Shown here: positions 1 through 7,553 of the stretch, piece after piece | How positions within the stretch are numbered: position 1 is the stretch's first letter | Layout: each line of letters starts with the position of its first letter | Source: JABDOU01 sp041567895 | GTDB taxonomy: Bacteria > Actinomycetota > Acidimicrobiia > Spongiisociales > SHLN01 | Assembly (NCBI GenBank): GCA_041567895.1 | Contig: JBFGAX010000014.1 | Location: 1-51,913 of the forward strand | Length of the DNA stretch: 51,913 bases | Reading direction: 5' to 3' | Position numbers and translations under genes: made by a program | The notes under the pieces: generated by a model | What the model was told of the DNA's origin: nothing | The model's input: the letters and a program-made list of their open reading frames with translations, nothing else | Databases searched by the model: none

Positions 1-48
1 CGGTTTCAAGAACTCGACCCGGCCTGTCGTTGCCGGTAGCCTCGCTTC

Positions 49-1209
49 ATGGGTGTGGAGCTTCCAAAACGAGCCGATGTGGTCATCGTCGGCGGTGGAA
101 TCATCGGTGTGAGTGTTGCCTACCACCTTGCCGCTGCAGGCGTGGATGTCGTCTTGCTCGAGAGGGGTGCGCTGGCGTCGGGTTCGACCAGCAAGGCGCT
201 GGGCGGTATCCGTGCGTCTTTCAACCACCCCGTCAATCTGCAAATGGGCAAGTACGGCAGGGAGGTATATGGACGGTTCGTTGAAGCCTTCGACCAGCCG
301 ATCAATTATGTGGCAGGCGGTTATCTCTACCTGATAGACGATTCAGTGCCAATGGAGCACATGGAGGCGGCCGTGTCTCTGCAAGCCGAATACGGTGTGA
401 ATTCCCGGATCATTGATCCGTCCGAGATCAACGCTATTTCGCCCATTGTGAACGCCGGTGCCTTCGTGGCCGCGCTCTGGTCTCCCGATGATGCAAAGGC
501 AGAGCCCGAACCGGCAACCCAGGGCTATGCCAGAGCGGCCCGCGCAGCAGGCGCCTGCCTCCTGACTCACATAGACGTGGTCGGGATCGACGTCGATGAA
601 GGTCTCATCCGTTCGGTTATCACATCGGCGGGAACAATCGCCACCGAATGCGTCGTCAACTGCGGCGGAGCATGGGCGCCCGGAGTGGCCAGGATGATCG
701 GGTGGGACATGCCCATCACCCCTTATCGTCGGCAGGTTGTCACGACCGTCGACATGCGTGACGTCGAACCGCACGAGACCCTCACGATCGACCTCGCAAC
801 GTCCTTCTACTTTCATCAGGAGAAGCAGAAATTCACCGTCGGATACTCCGATCCACTCGAGGCACCGGGGTACCAGCTTGCGTACGACCCGACCGAATGG
901 CTACCCCGGATGCTCGAGAAGGCCGAGAGAGCAGCACCCGGGCTTCTAGATCTCGGGATCCAATCGGGCTACGCCGGTCTCTACGCGATCACACCGGACC
1001 ACAATCAGCTCATCGGCGAACACGCGGGGGTGAGCCGTTTTCTGTACGCAGCCGGCTTCTCTGGCCACGGCTTTCAAATGGGGCCCGCCACGGGAAGGAT
1101 CATCACATCGCTATACCTCGGCCAGGAACCGTTCATCGACGTCAGCTCACTCGATGCCTCGAGATTCGACGGTGAATACTCCGGCGCGCGGGAAGCCTTT
1201 ATCGTCTGA
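49..1209 (+). CDS. FAD-dependent amine oxidoreductase (DAO family)
   Basis: The protein (386 aa) opens with a dinucleotide-binding motif, VVIVGGGIIGVSVAYHL, followed by an acidic residue at the end of the second strand (LLERG), the FAD-binding signature of the DAO/sarcosine oxidase beta-subunit family. The C-terminal stretch GYAGLYAITPDHNQLIGE and AAGFSGHGFQMGPATGR is the typical second FAD-contacting part of glycine, sarcosine and dimethylglycine oxidases and dehydrogenases. It probably oxidises an N-methylated or secondary amine in the cytoplasm; the substrate cannot be read from sequence. The ATG at 49 matches the usual family N-terminus, although no strong ribosome site precedes it. It lies 23 bp upstream of an SDR gene and is probably co-transcribed with it. 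Bases 1-48 show no recognisable feature. Confidence 0.85.
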   Translation: MGVELPKRADVVIVGGGIIGVSVAYHLAAAGVDVVLLERGALASGSTSKALGGIRASFNHPVNLQMGKYGREVYGRFVEAFDQPINYVAGGYLYLIDDSVPMEHMEAAVSLQAEYGVNSRIIDPSEINAISPIVNAGAFVAALWSPDDAKAEPEPATQGYARAARAAGACLLTHIDVVGIDVDEGLIRSVITSAGTIATECVVNCGGAWAPGVARMIGWDMPITPYRRQVVTTVDMRDVEPHETLTIDLATSFYFHQEKQKFTVGYSDPLEAPGYQLAYDPTEWLPRMLEKAERAAPGLLDLGIQSGYAGLYAITPDHNQLIGEHAGVSRFLYAAGFSGHGFQMGPATGRIITSLYLGQEPFIDVSSLDASRFDGEYSGAREAFIV

Positions 1210-1232
1210 CCGTCACCTCTGAGGAGAATCAC

Positions 1233-2006
1233 GTGGGCAAGCTCGAAAACAAGGTGTCGGTGGTCGTTGGTGGAGCGCGTGGGATTGGCCTGGCGACAGC
1301 CCGGCTGATGGTCACCGAAGGAGCTCGGGTCATTCTGGCGGACATCGTCGAGCCGGAACAGGCCGTTGGCGAGACCTTTCACGCGCTCGACGCCTCAGAC
1401 GTCGACGCGGTCGATGAGTTTGCGAGTGAGGTCCTCGTCGCATACGGCCGTATCGACGTCCTGTACAACAATCTGGGCATCCACTACTCGGCTCAGATTC
1501 CGGAGTCTGATCCAGACGAATTCGATCGAGTGATGCGCGTCAACGTCAAGTCGCATTACCTGACGACCAGGGCGTTTCTACCTGCGATGATCACGCAAGA
1601 GTCAGGTTCGATCGTGTTCATGTCTTCGCACGGCGGCATCGCAGGCCGTCCGTCGGATCCGATATACAACGCCTCAAAGCATGCTGTGACCGGGCTCATG
1701 AGGTCGACGGCGGTGGCGTATGCGCATCTGGGGATTCGCAGTAATGCTGTCGCGCCAGGTGCAATTGACACCCCCATGCTGAGAGCCGCGCTCCCGGATC
1801 GCCAGAACGTGGACGATGTCATGGGCGCACTGACCGCCAACATCCCGCTGGCACGTATCGCACAACCCGAGGAGGTTGCTTCGGTCGTGGTGTTTTTGGC
1901 AAGCGATGAAGCCAGCTATGTCACGGGACACGTCATCCCGGTCGACGGAGGTCGCACAGCCGGCGTGATGCCTGGAAATCGATACCGGACGAATCACCTG
2001 AATTGA
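1233..2006 (+). CDS. Short-chain dehydrogenase/reductase
   Basis: This is a 257-aa classical SDR. It has the glycine motif GGARGIG (family TGxxxGIG) near residue 13, an acidic residue at the end of beta-2 (LADIVEP), NNLG in place of NNAG, a catalytic serine in FMSSHGG, the YNASK active site (Tyr-x3-Lys), and the C-terminal GHVIPVDGG strand. The acidic residue suggests an NAD preference (inference). The start is GTG at 1233, preceded by GAGGAG about 8 bases upstream. It follows the FAD oxidoreductase by 23 bp, so the two may act in one catabolic route. The substrate is unknown. Confidence 0.88.
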   Translation: MGKLENKVSVVVGGARGIGLATARLMVTEGARVILADIVEPEQAVGETFHALDASDVDAVDEFASEVLVAYGRIDVLYNNLGIHYSAQIPESDPDEFDRVMRVNVKSHYLTTRAFLPAMITQESGSIVFMSSHGGIAGRPSDPIYNASKHAVTGLMRSTAVAYAHLGIRSNAVAPGAIDTPMLRAALPDRQNVDDVMGALTANIPLARIAQPEEVASVVVFLASDEASYVTGHVIPVDGGRTAGVMPGNRYRTNHLN

Positions 2007-2042
2007 CTCGGGTGACGCCGGCGGCGGGCCGATATCTCTGGC

Positions 2043-2123
2043 ATGGTTCTGGTTCTGGTATTTGCAGTGGTGACACTCGGATGTGTTGCGTTGATAGCGA
2101 GAGTCACGTCACACGATCTGTGA
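2043..2123 (+). CDS. Possible small membrane peptide (26 aa)
   Basis: An ATG-started frame between two convergent genes encodes MVLVLVFAVVTLGCVALIAR followed by VTSHDL and a TGA stop. The composition is that of a single transmembrane helix with a basic and polar tail. It overlaps the last 20 bases of the sugar kinase gene on the other strand. No clear ribosome site is visible, and a hydrophobic frame this short can arise by chance, so confidence is low. No function is assigned. Confidence 0.22.
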   Translation: MVLVLVFAVVTLGCVALIARVTSHDL

Positions 2124-2973
2124 GCGGTCCCACCTTGCCGACCTTGATAGCAGCGACTTCATGGCCGCGGTTGGCAGCTGCCGCAGGCGGGCTACCGGCT
2201 TCGACTGCTGTCAGAAATCCTCCCCAAAAGGCGTCTCCCGCTCCAGTGGTATCGATAACCGGCGCAGGCGGGACCGGGATCTCCGCGACGAGCTCGCCTG
2301 CGACGAACACGGTCGTATGATCGCGGCCCGCCGTCATCACCGCCGTCGGTGTACCCCACCGATAGATGCGATCCATGTCCCACTCTGGTCCAAAGGTTCG
2401 AGCCATGTCATCCACGGAGCACTTGAGGTACGTTGCCAAGCCGACCGCCCTGGCAAGGATGGCGTGGGATTCTGACATCGATTCTGTCCAGACCAACGGA
2501 CTGAAGTTGATATCGAAGGATGTGGAGATTCCCCGTTTGGCGGCCGTCTCAAAGGTTCGCAGGACCGTCGAACGCAGCGGATCGCGGGAAAGTGCAAACG
2601 CTGTCGTGTGAACGACCGTGACTCCGGATAGATCGATCTCGGCATCCAATGATGCGTCTGCTCCTCGCTCGACACTGAATTCTGGCGTTCCTCGTTGCGA
2701 CGTCACCCGGACAACCGTCGTCGGATCGTGCGTGCGTTGCACCTGCGTGATGTCAACATCGGATCTCGTGAGAACGTCGATCAAGAGATCGCCGAACTCG
2801 TCGCTCCCGAGACATGCAGCCAGACTCACCGACCCTCCCAATGCGGCGATGGCGAGTGCCACGTTGGTAGGAGCTCCGCCTGGCACAGGGGTGAACGACG
2901 TCGCGTCTGCCAGTGGTCCCGGGTCGGTCGCTATGAGGTCGACAAGCGCTTCGCCAATGCAGAGAATGGTCAT
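2104..2973 (-). CDS. PfkB-family carbohydrate kinase (fructokinase-like)
   Basis: The protein of about 289 aa begins MTILCIGEALVDLIATDPG, the usual N-terminus of ribokinase/fructokinase-type kinases. It carries the first PfkB signature region (PGGAPTNVALAIAALGG) and the second near the C-terminus (DTTGAGDAFWGGFL), with the catalytic Asp and the anion-hole GAGD. It should phosphorylate a sugar or nucleoside with ATP; the substrate is uncertain. The ATG at 2973 is chosen because it fits the family and overlaps the TGA of the upstream YbaK gene in an ATGA, which suggests translational coupling. Confidence 0.85.
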   Translation of the reverse strand: MTILCIGEALVDLIATDPGPLADATSFTPVPGGAPTNVALAIAALGGSVSLAACLGSDEFGDLLIDVLTRSDVDITQVQRTHDPTTVVRVTSQRGTPEFSVERGADASLDAEIDLSGVTVVHTTAFALSRDPLRSTVLRTFETAAKRGISTSFDINFSPLVWTESMSESHAILARAVGLATYLKCSVDDMARTFGPEWDMDRIYRWGTPTAVMTAGRDHTTVFVAGELVAEIPVPPAPVIDTTGAGDAFWGGFLTAVEAGSPPAAAANRGHEVAAIKVGKVGPLTDRVT

Positions 2974-3449
2974 TCTGTGATGTCGCAAACCGTCGCGCCG
3001 GTGACGTTGAGCAAGTCGGCGTGGCTTATGGGAAACACCGTCGATGGCGTGCCGCCTGCGGCCCACAGGTCTGCGTGTCTGGCCAACCTCTGATCTGCAA
3101 ATATCGGCAGCGGCCGCGTATGGCCGAACGGAGGTGTTCCGCCGGCGACATAGCCCGTGGCCTCTCGAACGAGATCGAGTGGAGCGCGTGTCGCGTGTTG
3201 CCCGCCTGCCACCGAAGCCAATTTGTCGGTGTCGAGACGTAGATCGCCGGGCACGAGCGCAAGCACAGGATTGTCATCGACGACAAAGACCAGGCTCTTG
3301 ACGATCATGGCGACGGAGCAGCCAATGGCTTCTGCTGCGTCCTGTGCGGTCTTCGTCCCATCGGGAAAATGATGCAGGCTGATCGGAGGCAACCCCAGGG
3401 CAGCAGCAGCTGCGACCAACCGTTGCGATGAGCCAGTACCGGTCTGCAT
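2970..3449 (-). CDS. YbaK/EbsC-type aminoacyl-tRNA deacylase
   Basis: The roughly 159-aa product matches the YbaK/ProX editing-domain family: RLVAAAAALGL near the N-terminus, then FPDGTKTAQDAAEAIGC, the conserved lysine in MIVKSLVFVV, and GYVAGGTPPFGH. Family members hydrolyse mischarged aminoacyl-tRNAs such as Cys-tRNA(Pro). The open frame extends further upstream, so ATG codons at 3476 and 3449 are both possible. I chose 3449 because it gives the usual family length. It is divergent from pgsA, with start codons 46 bp apart, and coupled to the PfkB kinase downstream. Confidence 0.85.
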   Translation of the reverse strand: MQTGTGSSQRLVAAAAALGLPPISLHHFPDGTKTAQDAAEAIGCSVAMIVKSLVFVVDDNPVLALVPGDLRLDTDKLASVAGGQHATRAPLDLVREATGYVAGGTPPFGHTRPLPIFADQRLARHADLWAAGGTPSTVFPISHADLLNVTGATVCDITE

Positions 3450-3495
3450 GAGATCATCCAGGCTAGCCAAGGCCATGTGGCCTAGATTCGACACC

Positions 3496-4065
3496 ATGGG
3501 CTCCCTGTTCAACGTCCCCAATTCGATATCCCTGGCAAGGCTCGCCCTCATCCCGTTGTTCGTCTGGCTGCTCATCGGCGCCAATGAGCTGGTCTGGGGA
3601 GGCTGGCTGCTCTTCGTCATCGCCTCGACAGACTGGGTTGATGGATATCTCGCACGAAGGCTCAATCAGGTAACCGAGTTCGGAAAACTCCTTGATCCCG
3701 TGGCGGACCGTCTCGCCGTTGTTTCGTCCGTCTTTGCAGGCTGGTGGGTTGACGCACTTCCGAATTGGTTCGTGATACTCCTCGTGTTTCGCGAGGTGGT
3801 CGTGGCGATCGGCGCAGGTGTCATCGGACTGAGCGGTGGAGGAAAGATCGATGTCCGTACGATCGGAAAACGAGCAACGTTCGGTATCTACACCGCGATC
3901 ACGTGGTTCATCCTGGCAAAGGGGTATGACTGGGATTGGTTGAGGGTGACGGCCGCCGTCGTAGGTGCGGTGAGCCTGGTCATGTATTACATAGCGATGG
4001 TGTACTACGCAATCGACGGTTGGCGCCAGGTCCGCCGCACTCGGCTTGAAAACGCTGGTCGCTAG
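3496..4065 (+). CDS. pgsA: CDP-alcohol phosphatidyltransferase (PgsA-like)
   Basis: This is a 189-aa integral membrane enzyme. It has the complete CDP-alcohol phosphotransferase signature D-x2-DG-x2-AR-x8-G-x3-D-x3-D, visible as DWVDGYLARRLNQ, then EFGKLLDPVADRL at about residues 43-67. Several hydrophobic helices follow. The family transfers a phosphatidyl group from CDP-diacylglycerol to an alcohol; the closest resemblance is to phosphatidylglycerophosphate synthase. The N-terminus MGSLFNVPNSISLARL is typical and fixes the start at 3496, although the frame is open further upstream. A pgsA-type gene next to garA/ftsR is also seen in mycobacteria. Confidence 0.88.
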   Translation: MGSLFNVPNSISLARLALIPLFVWLLIGANELVWGGWLLFVIASTDWVDGYLARRLNQVTEFGKLLDPVADRLAVVSSVFAGWWVDALPNWFVILLVFREVVVAIGAGVIGLSGGGKIDVRTIGKRATFGIYTAITWFILAKGYDWDWLRVTAAVVGAVSLVMYYIAMVYYAIDGWRQVRRTRLENAGR

Positions 4066-4075
4066 TCTGGCCGCC

Positions 4076-4516
4076 ATGGAAAGCGACGATCGACCCGACA
4101 TCAAGGGTCAAGCGGAGGTCGAAGGTGACAGCGCCCGTGATCAGGCCGAAGAGCCGACCGTTTCTTTTGTACTCGACCCGACCACGGACGAATCGTTCGT
4201 CACCTCACCCGGTGATTTCGACAAGTATGCGCTGGTAGTCGAGCGTGGGCCCTACCGGGGGGTGACCTGGCTGTTGGAGGACGGCGAAACCACGGTTGGA
4301 CGCCATCCCGACGACGACATTTTTCTCGACGACGTGACTGTTTCACGTCGTCACGTCCGGGTGGTGGCATCGTCCGGGCGACTGACCGTCGAGGACCTCG
4401 GATCAACAAACGGAACCTATGTGAATGGTGAGCGTGTCGAGAAAGTCGATCTCGCCGCAGGCGACGAGTTGATCATCGGCAAGTACCACCTGCTGATCGC
4501 CGGACGGAATGACTGA
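4076..4516 (+). CDS. garA: FHA-domain regulator, GarA/OdhI-like
   Basis: The roughly 146-aa protein has an acidic N-terminal tail and a C-terminal forkhead-associated domain containing VGRHPDDDIFLDDVTVSRRH and DLGSTNGTYVNGE. These are the phosphothreonine-binding residues (Gly-Arg, Ser-x2-His, Asn) and are nearly identical to mycobacterial GarA. The tail has a threonine in EEPTVSFVLDP, where GarA carries its kinase-phosphorylated ETTSVF motif. GarA/OdhI controls 2-oxoglutarate dehydrogenase and glutamate metabolism after phosphorylation by Ser/Thr kinases; by homology the same role is likely here. ATG 4076 is preferred over TTG 4046. The end overlaps ftsR by 8 bp. Confidence 0.9.
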   Translation: MESDDRPDIKGQAEVEGDSARDQAEEPTVSFVLDPTTDESFVTSPGDFDKYALVVERGPYRGVTWLLEDGETTVGRHPDDDIFLDDVTVSRRHVRVVASSGRLTVEDLGSTNGTYVNGERVEKVDLAAGDELIIGKYHLLIAGRND

Positions 4517-5207
4517 AGGCAGCACGATCGGTGGGGTGATCGCACTTCTCAAAGAGGAGTTTCCGGAAGTCACGGTATCCAAGGTCAGATTTCTCGAAAC
4601 ACAGGGATTGATCAAACCGGGACGAACGGAGTCCGGATACAGAGCGTTCACCGACGAAGATGTGAGCCGGATTCGCTACATCCTTCAGCAACAGCGCGAC
4701 CACTTCCTTCCGCTGAAGGTGATCAAATCCAACCTGGCTGCCTGGGAGCGTGGCGAAGAACTGGCAGGTGATGACGGTCCGATGGGCGCACCGGCCGGAA
4801 CCTATTTCGCGACGACTCCGCTTGCAATGACGACTCAAGAGCTCGCGAGGTCCGCAGGCCTGACACCGGATCAGGTACGGGCGATGATCGATCACCACGT
4901 TGTGTCAGTTTCGGCAACTCGTAACGGCGAACCTCTCTTCGATGAGGAAGCACTTGCCGTTCTCCGAGCCGCCAAACGGCTGCTCGCACAAGGCCTGGAC
5001 CCGCGTCACATCAGACAGGTGCGACTCGGTGCTGAGCGTTCGCTCGATCTCCTCGACAATCTGACCAAGCCGTTGCTCACTCATGGAAGCGAGACCTCTC
5101 GAAAGAAGGCAACCGAGATTCTTGCAGAGTGCGGTCAAGCTATCTCCGAACTTCAGAATGCCGTTCTGCGGGGCGAACTGCGGAAGCTGGTCGAACATGA
5201 CAGCTGA
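4509..5207 (+). CDS. ftsR: MerR-family regulator, FtsR type
   Basis: The 232-aa protein has an N-terminal MerR winged helix-turn-helix (VSKVRFLETQGLIKPGRT, then SGYRAFTDEDVSRIRYIL) and a longer C-terminal region that lacks a metal-binding cysteine set. Size, sequence style and position directly after garA match FtsR/Rv1828. In corynebacteria FtsR activates ftsZ and is linked to cell division. The ATG at 4509 lies inside the end of garA, so the two are probably translated together. Hpt begins 10 bp before its stop, making this a tightly packed operon. Confidence 0.88.
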   Translation: MTEGSTIGGVIALLKEEFPEVTVSKVRFLETQGLIKPGRTESGYRAFTDEDVSRIRYILQQQRDHFLPLKVIKSNLAAWERGEELAGDDGPMGAPAGTYFATTPLAMTTQELARSAGLTPDQVRAMIDHHVVSVSATRNGEPLFDEEALAVLRAAKRLLAQGLDPRHIRQVRLGAERSLDLLDNLTKPLLTHGSETSRKKATEILAECGQAISELQNAVLRGELRKLVEHDS

Positions 5208-5778
5208 GATCGTTCGAGAGGTCGTGGACGCCGAAACCATCCAATCGCGAGTCGCACAGCTAGGCGCAGAGTTGACCAAGAGCCTCAATGGCGAAATCCC
5301 GGTGATGGTTTCCATTCTCAATGGTTCCTTCATGTTCTTCACAGACCTTGCGAGAGCGATGGACTGCAATGTCGAACTCGACTTCCTTTCGCTCAGCAGC
5401 TTCGGTGGCGAGACCAGGGTGAACATCCAGATGGACGTCAGTACGGATGTCACAGACCGCCATGTTGTGATCGTCGAAGACATCATCGACACCGGGATGT
5501 CGCTCGCGTACCTCAGGGAAGTCATGAGCAACCGGGGTGCGGCTTCCGTGAGGACCGTCGCTCTCCTCGACAAAGTCAAACGCCGGATCGTCAATGTCCC
5601 CGTCGAACTTCGGGGTTTCGAGGTGGGGGAGGAGCACCTGCTCGGATACGGGTTGGACTGGGAAGGTCGTTTTCGAGGCCTTCCATCTCTTTGGGCCGTG
5701 TTGGATATTCCGGCCTTTCAAGATGATCCAGAAGTGCTTGCTGTGGCGGCCTACGACAGTGATAGGCTGCGCACGTGA
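5197..5778 (+). CDS. hpt: Hypoxanthine phosphoribosyltransferase
   Basis: The product (193 aa) shows the PRPP-binding loop VVIVEDIIDTGMSL, the N-terminal VMVSILNGSFMFFTDLARAM, the flexible-loop region LSLSSFGGETR, and a C-terminal FEVGEEHLLGYGLDWEGRFRGLP as in bacterial Hpt. It salvages hypoxanthine and guanine to IMP and GMP. The ATG at 5197 gives the normal length; the frame is open upstream but only as overlap with ftsR (11 bp). In the mycobacterial locus the ftsR and BFN genes are adjacent without hpt between them, so its insertion here is a lineage-specific arrangement. The stop overlaps the next GTG start as GTGA. Confidence 0.92.
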   Translation: MTAEIVREVVDAETIQSRVAQLGAELTKSLNGEIPVMVSILNGSFMFFTDLARAMDCNVELDFLSLSSFGGETRVNIQMDVSTDVTDRHVVIVEDIIDTGMSLAYLREVMSNRGAASVRTVALLDKVKRRIVNVPVELRGFEVGEEHLLGYGLDWEGRFRGLPSLWAVLDIPAFQDDPEVLAVAAYDSDRLRT

Positions 5779-6275
5779 CGAACGGAATACCAGTGGAGCT
5801 CGTCGGAGTTCGCATCGAACTCCCGACCAACCAGCCGATCGTGTTGCTGCGAGAGCAGTCGGGTGAGCGGTACCTGCCGATTTGGATTGGTGCGGTGGAG
5901 GCGACTGCGATCGCGTTTGCGCTCGAGGGTGTCGAACCGCAGCGACCCCTCACCCATGATCTCTTGAAACTGGTCACCGAGTCTCTCCATTCCACGGTTT
6001 CGCGGGTTGAGGTGACTGCTTTGCGGGGTGGGATCTACTACGCCGACCTCGTACTCGATCGCGGTGGCGAGGAAGTTCGAGTCTCGTCCCGACCGTCAGA
6101 CGCCATCGCTCTCGCAGCTCGTACGAACGCACCGTTGTTTGCCGACCCCGATGTACTGGAGGAGGCGGGGGTCGAAATTCGCGACGAAGACGGCCCCGAT
6201 GACGAAACCGAACTCGAGCGCTTCCGTGAGTTCCTCGATGAGATCAACCCCGAGGATTTCGGACGTCCAAGCTGA
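5775..6275 (+). CDS. Bifunctional nuclease (DUF151/BFN) family protein
   Basis: The 166-aa protein is a DUF151/BFN-domain protein: PIVLLREQSGERYLPIWIG, then ATAIAFALEGVEPQRPLTHDL, and VSSRPSDAIALAARTNAPLF are the conserved blocks. An acidic C-terminal tail (DEDGPDDETELERFREFLDE) follows, as in the actinobacterial members. Some plant members have nuclease activity; the bacterial role is not settled. It starts at GTG 5775, overlapping the hpt stop by 4 bp. The position between ftsR and the second merR gene is conserved (Rv1829 in M. tuberculosis). Confidence 0.9.
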   Translation: MTNGIPVELVGVRIELPTNQPIVLLREQSGERYLPIWIGAVEATAIAFALEGVEPQRPLTHDLLKLVTESLHSTVSRVEVTALRGGIYYADLVLDRGGEEVRVSSRPSDAIALAARTNAPLFADPDVLEEAGVEIRDEDGPDDETELERFREFLDEINPEDFGRPS

Positions 6276-6300
6276 GCAGAAACGTTATCCACAGGAGTTG

Positions 6301-6329
6301 TTGACAACCCCGGTGACGGCTTGTACGGT
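6301..6329 (+). promoter_or_regulatory. Candidate sigma-70-type promoter for the second merR gene
   Basis: TTGACA at 6301-6306 is followed after 17 bases by TACGGT at 6324-6329, which fits TAnnnT. It lies in a short intergenic AT-richer stretch 92 bases before the merR start. A second -10-like element, TAGAAT at 6392-6397, lies closer to the gene, so there may be two starts. No experiment supports either. Confidence 0.4.
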
Positions 6330-6335
6330 TGCCCC

Positions 6336-6382
6336 TGTAATTACGGCGAAGAAATTACACGCCCCGAATTACATCTATGTAA
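6336..6382 (+). promoter_or_regulatory. Candidate MerR operator cluster (TGTAATT/AATTACA and TTACAT-CT-ATGTAA)
   Basis: The segment holds TGTAATT at 6336-6342, its inverse AATTACA at 6353-6359 and again at 6367-6373, and a perfect dyad TTACAT-CT-ATGTAA at 6369-6382. It sits between the two candidate -10 elements, immediately upstream of TAGAAT (6392-6397). Repeated half-sites in an AT-rich island before a MerR gene suggest autoregulation or binding by FtsR. This is inference from symmetry and position. Confidence 0.5.
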
Positions 6383-6420
6383 GCAGTCGTATAGAATCGA
6401 TGACGCTGAGAGAGGACGAC

Positions 6421-6918
6421 ATGGCAAAGATCGCAGAGGTCGAAAAGACCGAACGTACCCTTCAGGCCGACGCGGAAGCCGGGTATCGGGCGCCGCAGGT
6501 CTGCAAGCTGGTCGATATCACGTATCGACAGCTCGATTATTGGGCGCGCACCGATCTCATCGTCCCATCGATCTCCTCAGCTACCGGTTCGGGGAGTCAA
6601 CGCCTGTATTCATTCGGCGATATCGTGCAGCTCAAGGTAGTGAAGAGCCTGCTCGATGCCGGATTGAGTCTCAATAAGATTCGACAGGCGATCAAAATTC
6701 TTCGCGAGCAGCTAGACGCCGATCTGTCGGACGTCACGCTGCTCTCCGACGGGACAACGATTTTCGCCGCCAAGAGTCCATCCGAAGTTGTGGATGTTCT
6801 CCGGCGGGGTCAAGGAGTGTTCGCTATCACCGTCGGTCCGGTGCAAGAGAAACTTGCCGGACAGATTCATGAGCTCTTCCCCGATGATCCGGCCGTTCGA
6901 GTCGCAAAGGCGACCTAA
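6421..6918 (+). CDS. MerR-family regulator (Rv1830/ResR-like)
   Basis: The roughly 165-aa protein has a MerR helix-turn-helix with AGYRAPQVCKLVDITYRQL, then DYWARTDLIVPS and GSGSQRLYSFGDIVQLKVVK, followed by a coiled dimerisation helix. The order ftsR - BFN - this merR matches Rv1828-Rv1829-Rv1830, and Rv1830 (ResR) is linked to growth and antibiotic resilience in M. tuberculosis. The ATG at 6421 follows a GAGAGAGGA ribosome site. The frame is open further upstream, but that part overlaps the BFN gene and does not resemble the family. Own promoter and operator candidates lie in the preceding 120 bp. Confidence 0.87.
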   Translation: MAKIAEVEKTERTLQADAEAGYRAPQVCKLVDITYRQLDYWARTDLIVPSISSATGSGSQRLYSFGDIVQLKVVKSLLDAGLSLNKIRQAIKILREQLDADLSDVTLLSDGTTIFAAKSPSEVVDVLRRGQGVFAITVGPVQEKLAGQIHELFPDDPAVRVAKAT

Positions 6919-6929
6919 CCGGAGGACAC

Positions 6930-7505
6930 CTGGAACACGATCAGCGGAAACCCGATCGGGGCGATGCGGATGAAAGCGAATCGCGAGCTGATCGCCCCGC
7001 CAAACACGCAAACCGGAACCTGAACGACCGTACCCCATGGGCGGACGGCGCAGCGCGACGTCGGCCACGGGGATCGGGAGCTTCCTCCCGTGGATCCTCA
7101 GCGCAGGAGCCGGCATCAGACCTCCATGAGTTCGCGCATGAGAGCGAACGGCAGTTCGCCAAGCTGCTCGAGTTCTATGGCATCCGCTATCTCTACGAGC
7201 CTCGCTCGTTTCCGATTGAGATCGATGACGACGGCGTACCAATCAAGCTCTTCACTCCCGATTTCTACCTCGTCGATGAGGATGTGTTCATTGAGATCAC
7301 GACCATGAACCAGCGACTCGTGACCAAGAAGAATCGTAAGGTGCGCAGACTTCGCGAGCTATATCCCGACGTTGCGTGCAAGGTTTTCTACCAAAGGGAT
7401 TACCTTCACCTACTCATGAAATACGGACTTGAAGATGTTGGCGACTGGGAGGCTCCCTCCCGGGTGCCCGGTCCGCCCCAAATCGTAAATCTCGGCGAGG
7501 AATAG
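6930..7505 (+). CDS. PD-(D/E)XK nuclease-like protein with a near-cognate start
   Basis: The frame is open from the merR stop to TAG at 7503-7505 and has no ATG, GTG or TTG before its conserved part. Translation gives a charged, disordered first ~65 residues, then ESERQFAKLLEFYGIRYLYE, a central FTPDFYLVDEDVFIEITTMN, then KKNRKVRRLRELYPDVACKV and FYQRDYLHLLMKYGL. The order E - PD - ExT - Lys-rich helix resembles PD-(D/E)XK restriction-like folds, with Thr where Lys is usual. GGAGGA at 6921-6926 stands just before CTG at 6930, which I take as the start. A GTG at 7284 would cut off the PD motif. Function is unknown; nuclease activity is only inferred from the motif. Confidence 0.7.
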   Translation: MEHDQRKPDRGDADESESRADRPAKHANRNLNDRTPWADGAARRRPRGSGASSRGSSAQEPASDLHEFAHESERQFAKLLEFYGIRYLYEPRSFPIEIDDDGVPIKLFTPDFYLVDEDVFIEITTMNQRLVTKKNRKVRRLRELYPDVACKVFYQRDYLHLLMKYGLEDVGDWEAPSRVPGPPQIVNLGEE

Positions 7506-7553
7506 AGGGTCGCCATCCTATCCGTCAGTCCGATTCGACCGTTTTATGAGGCC

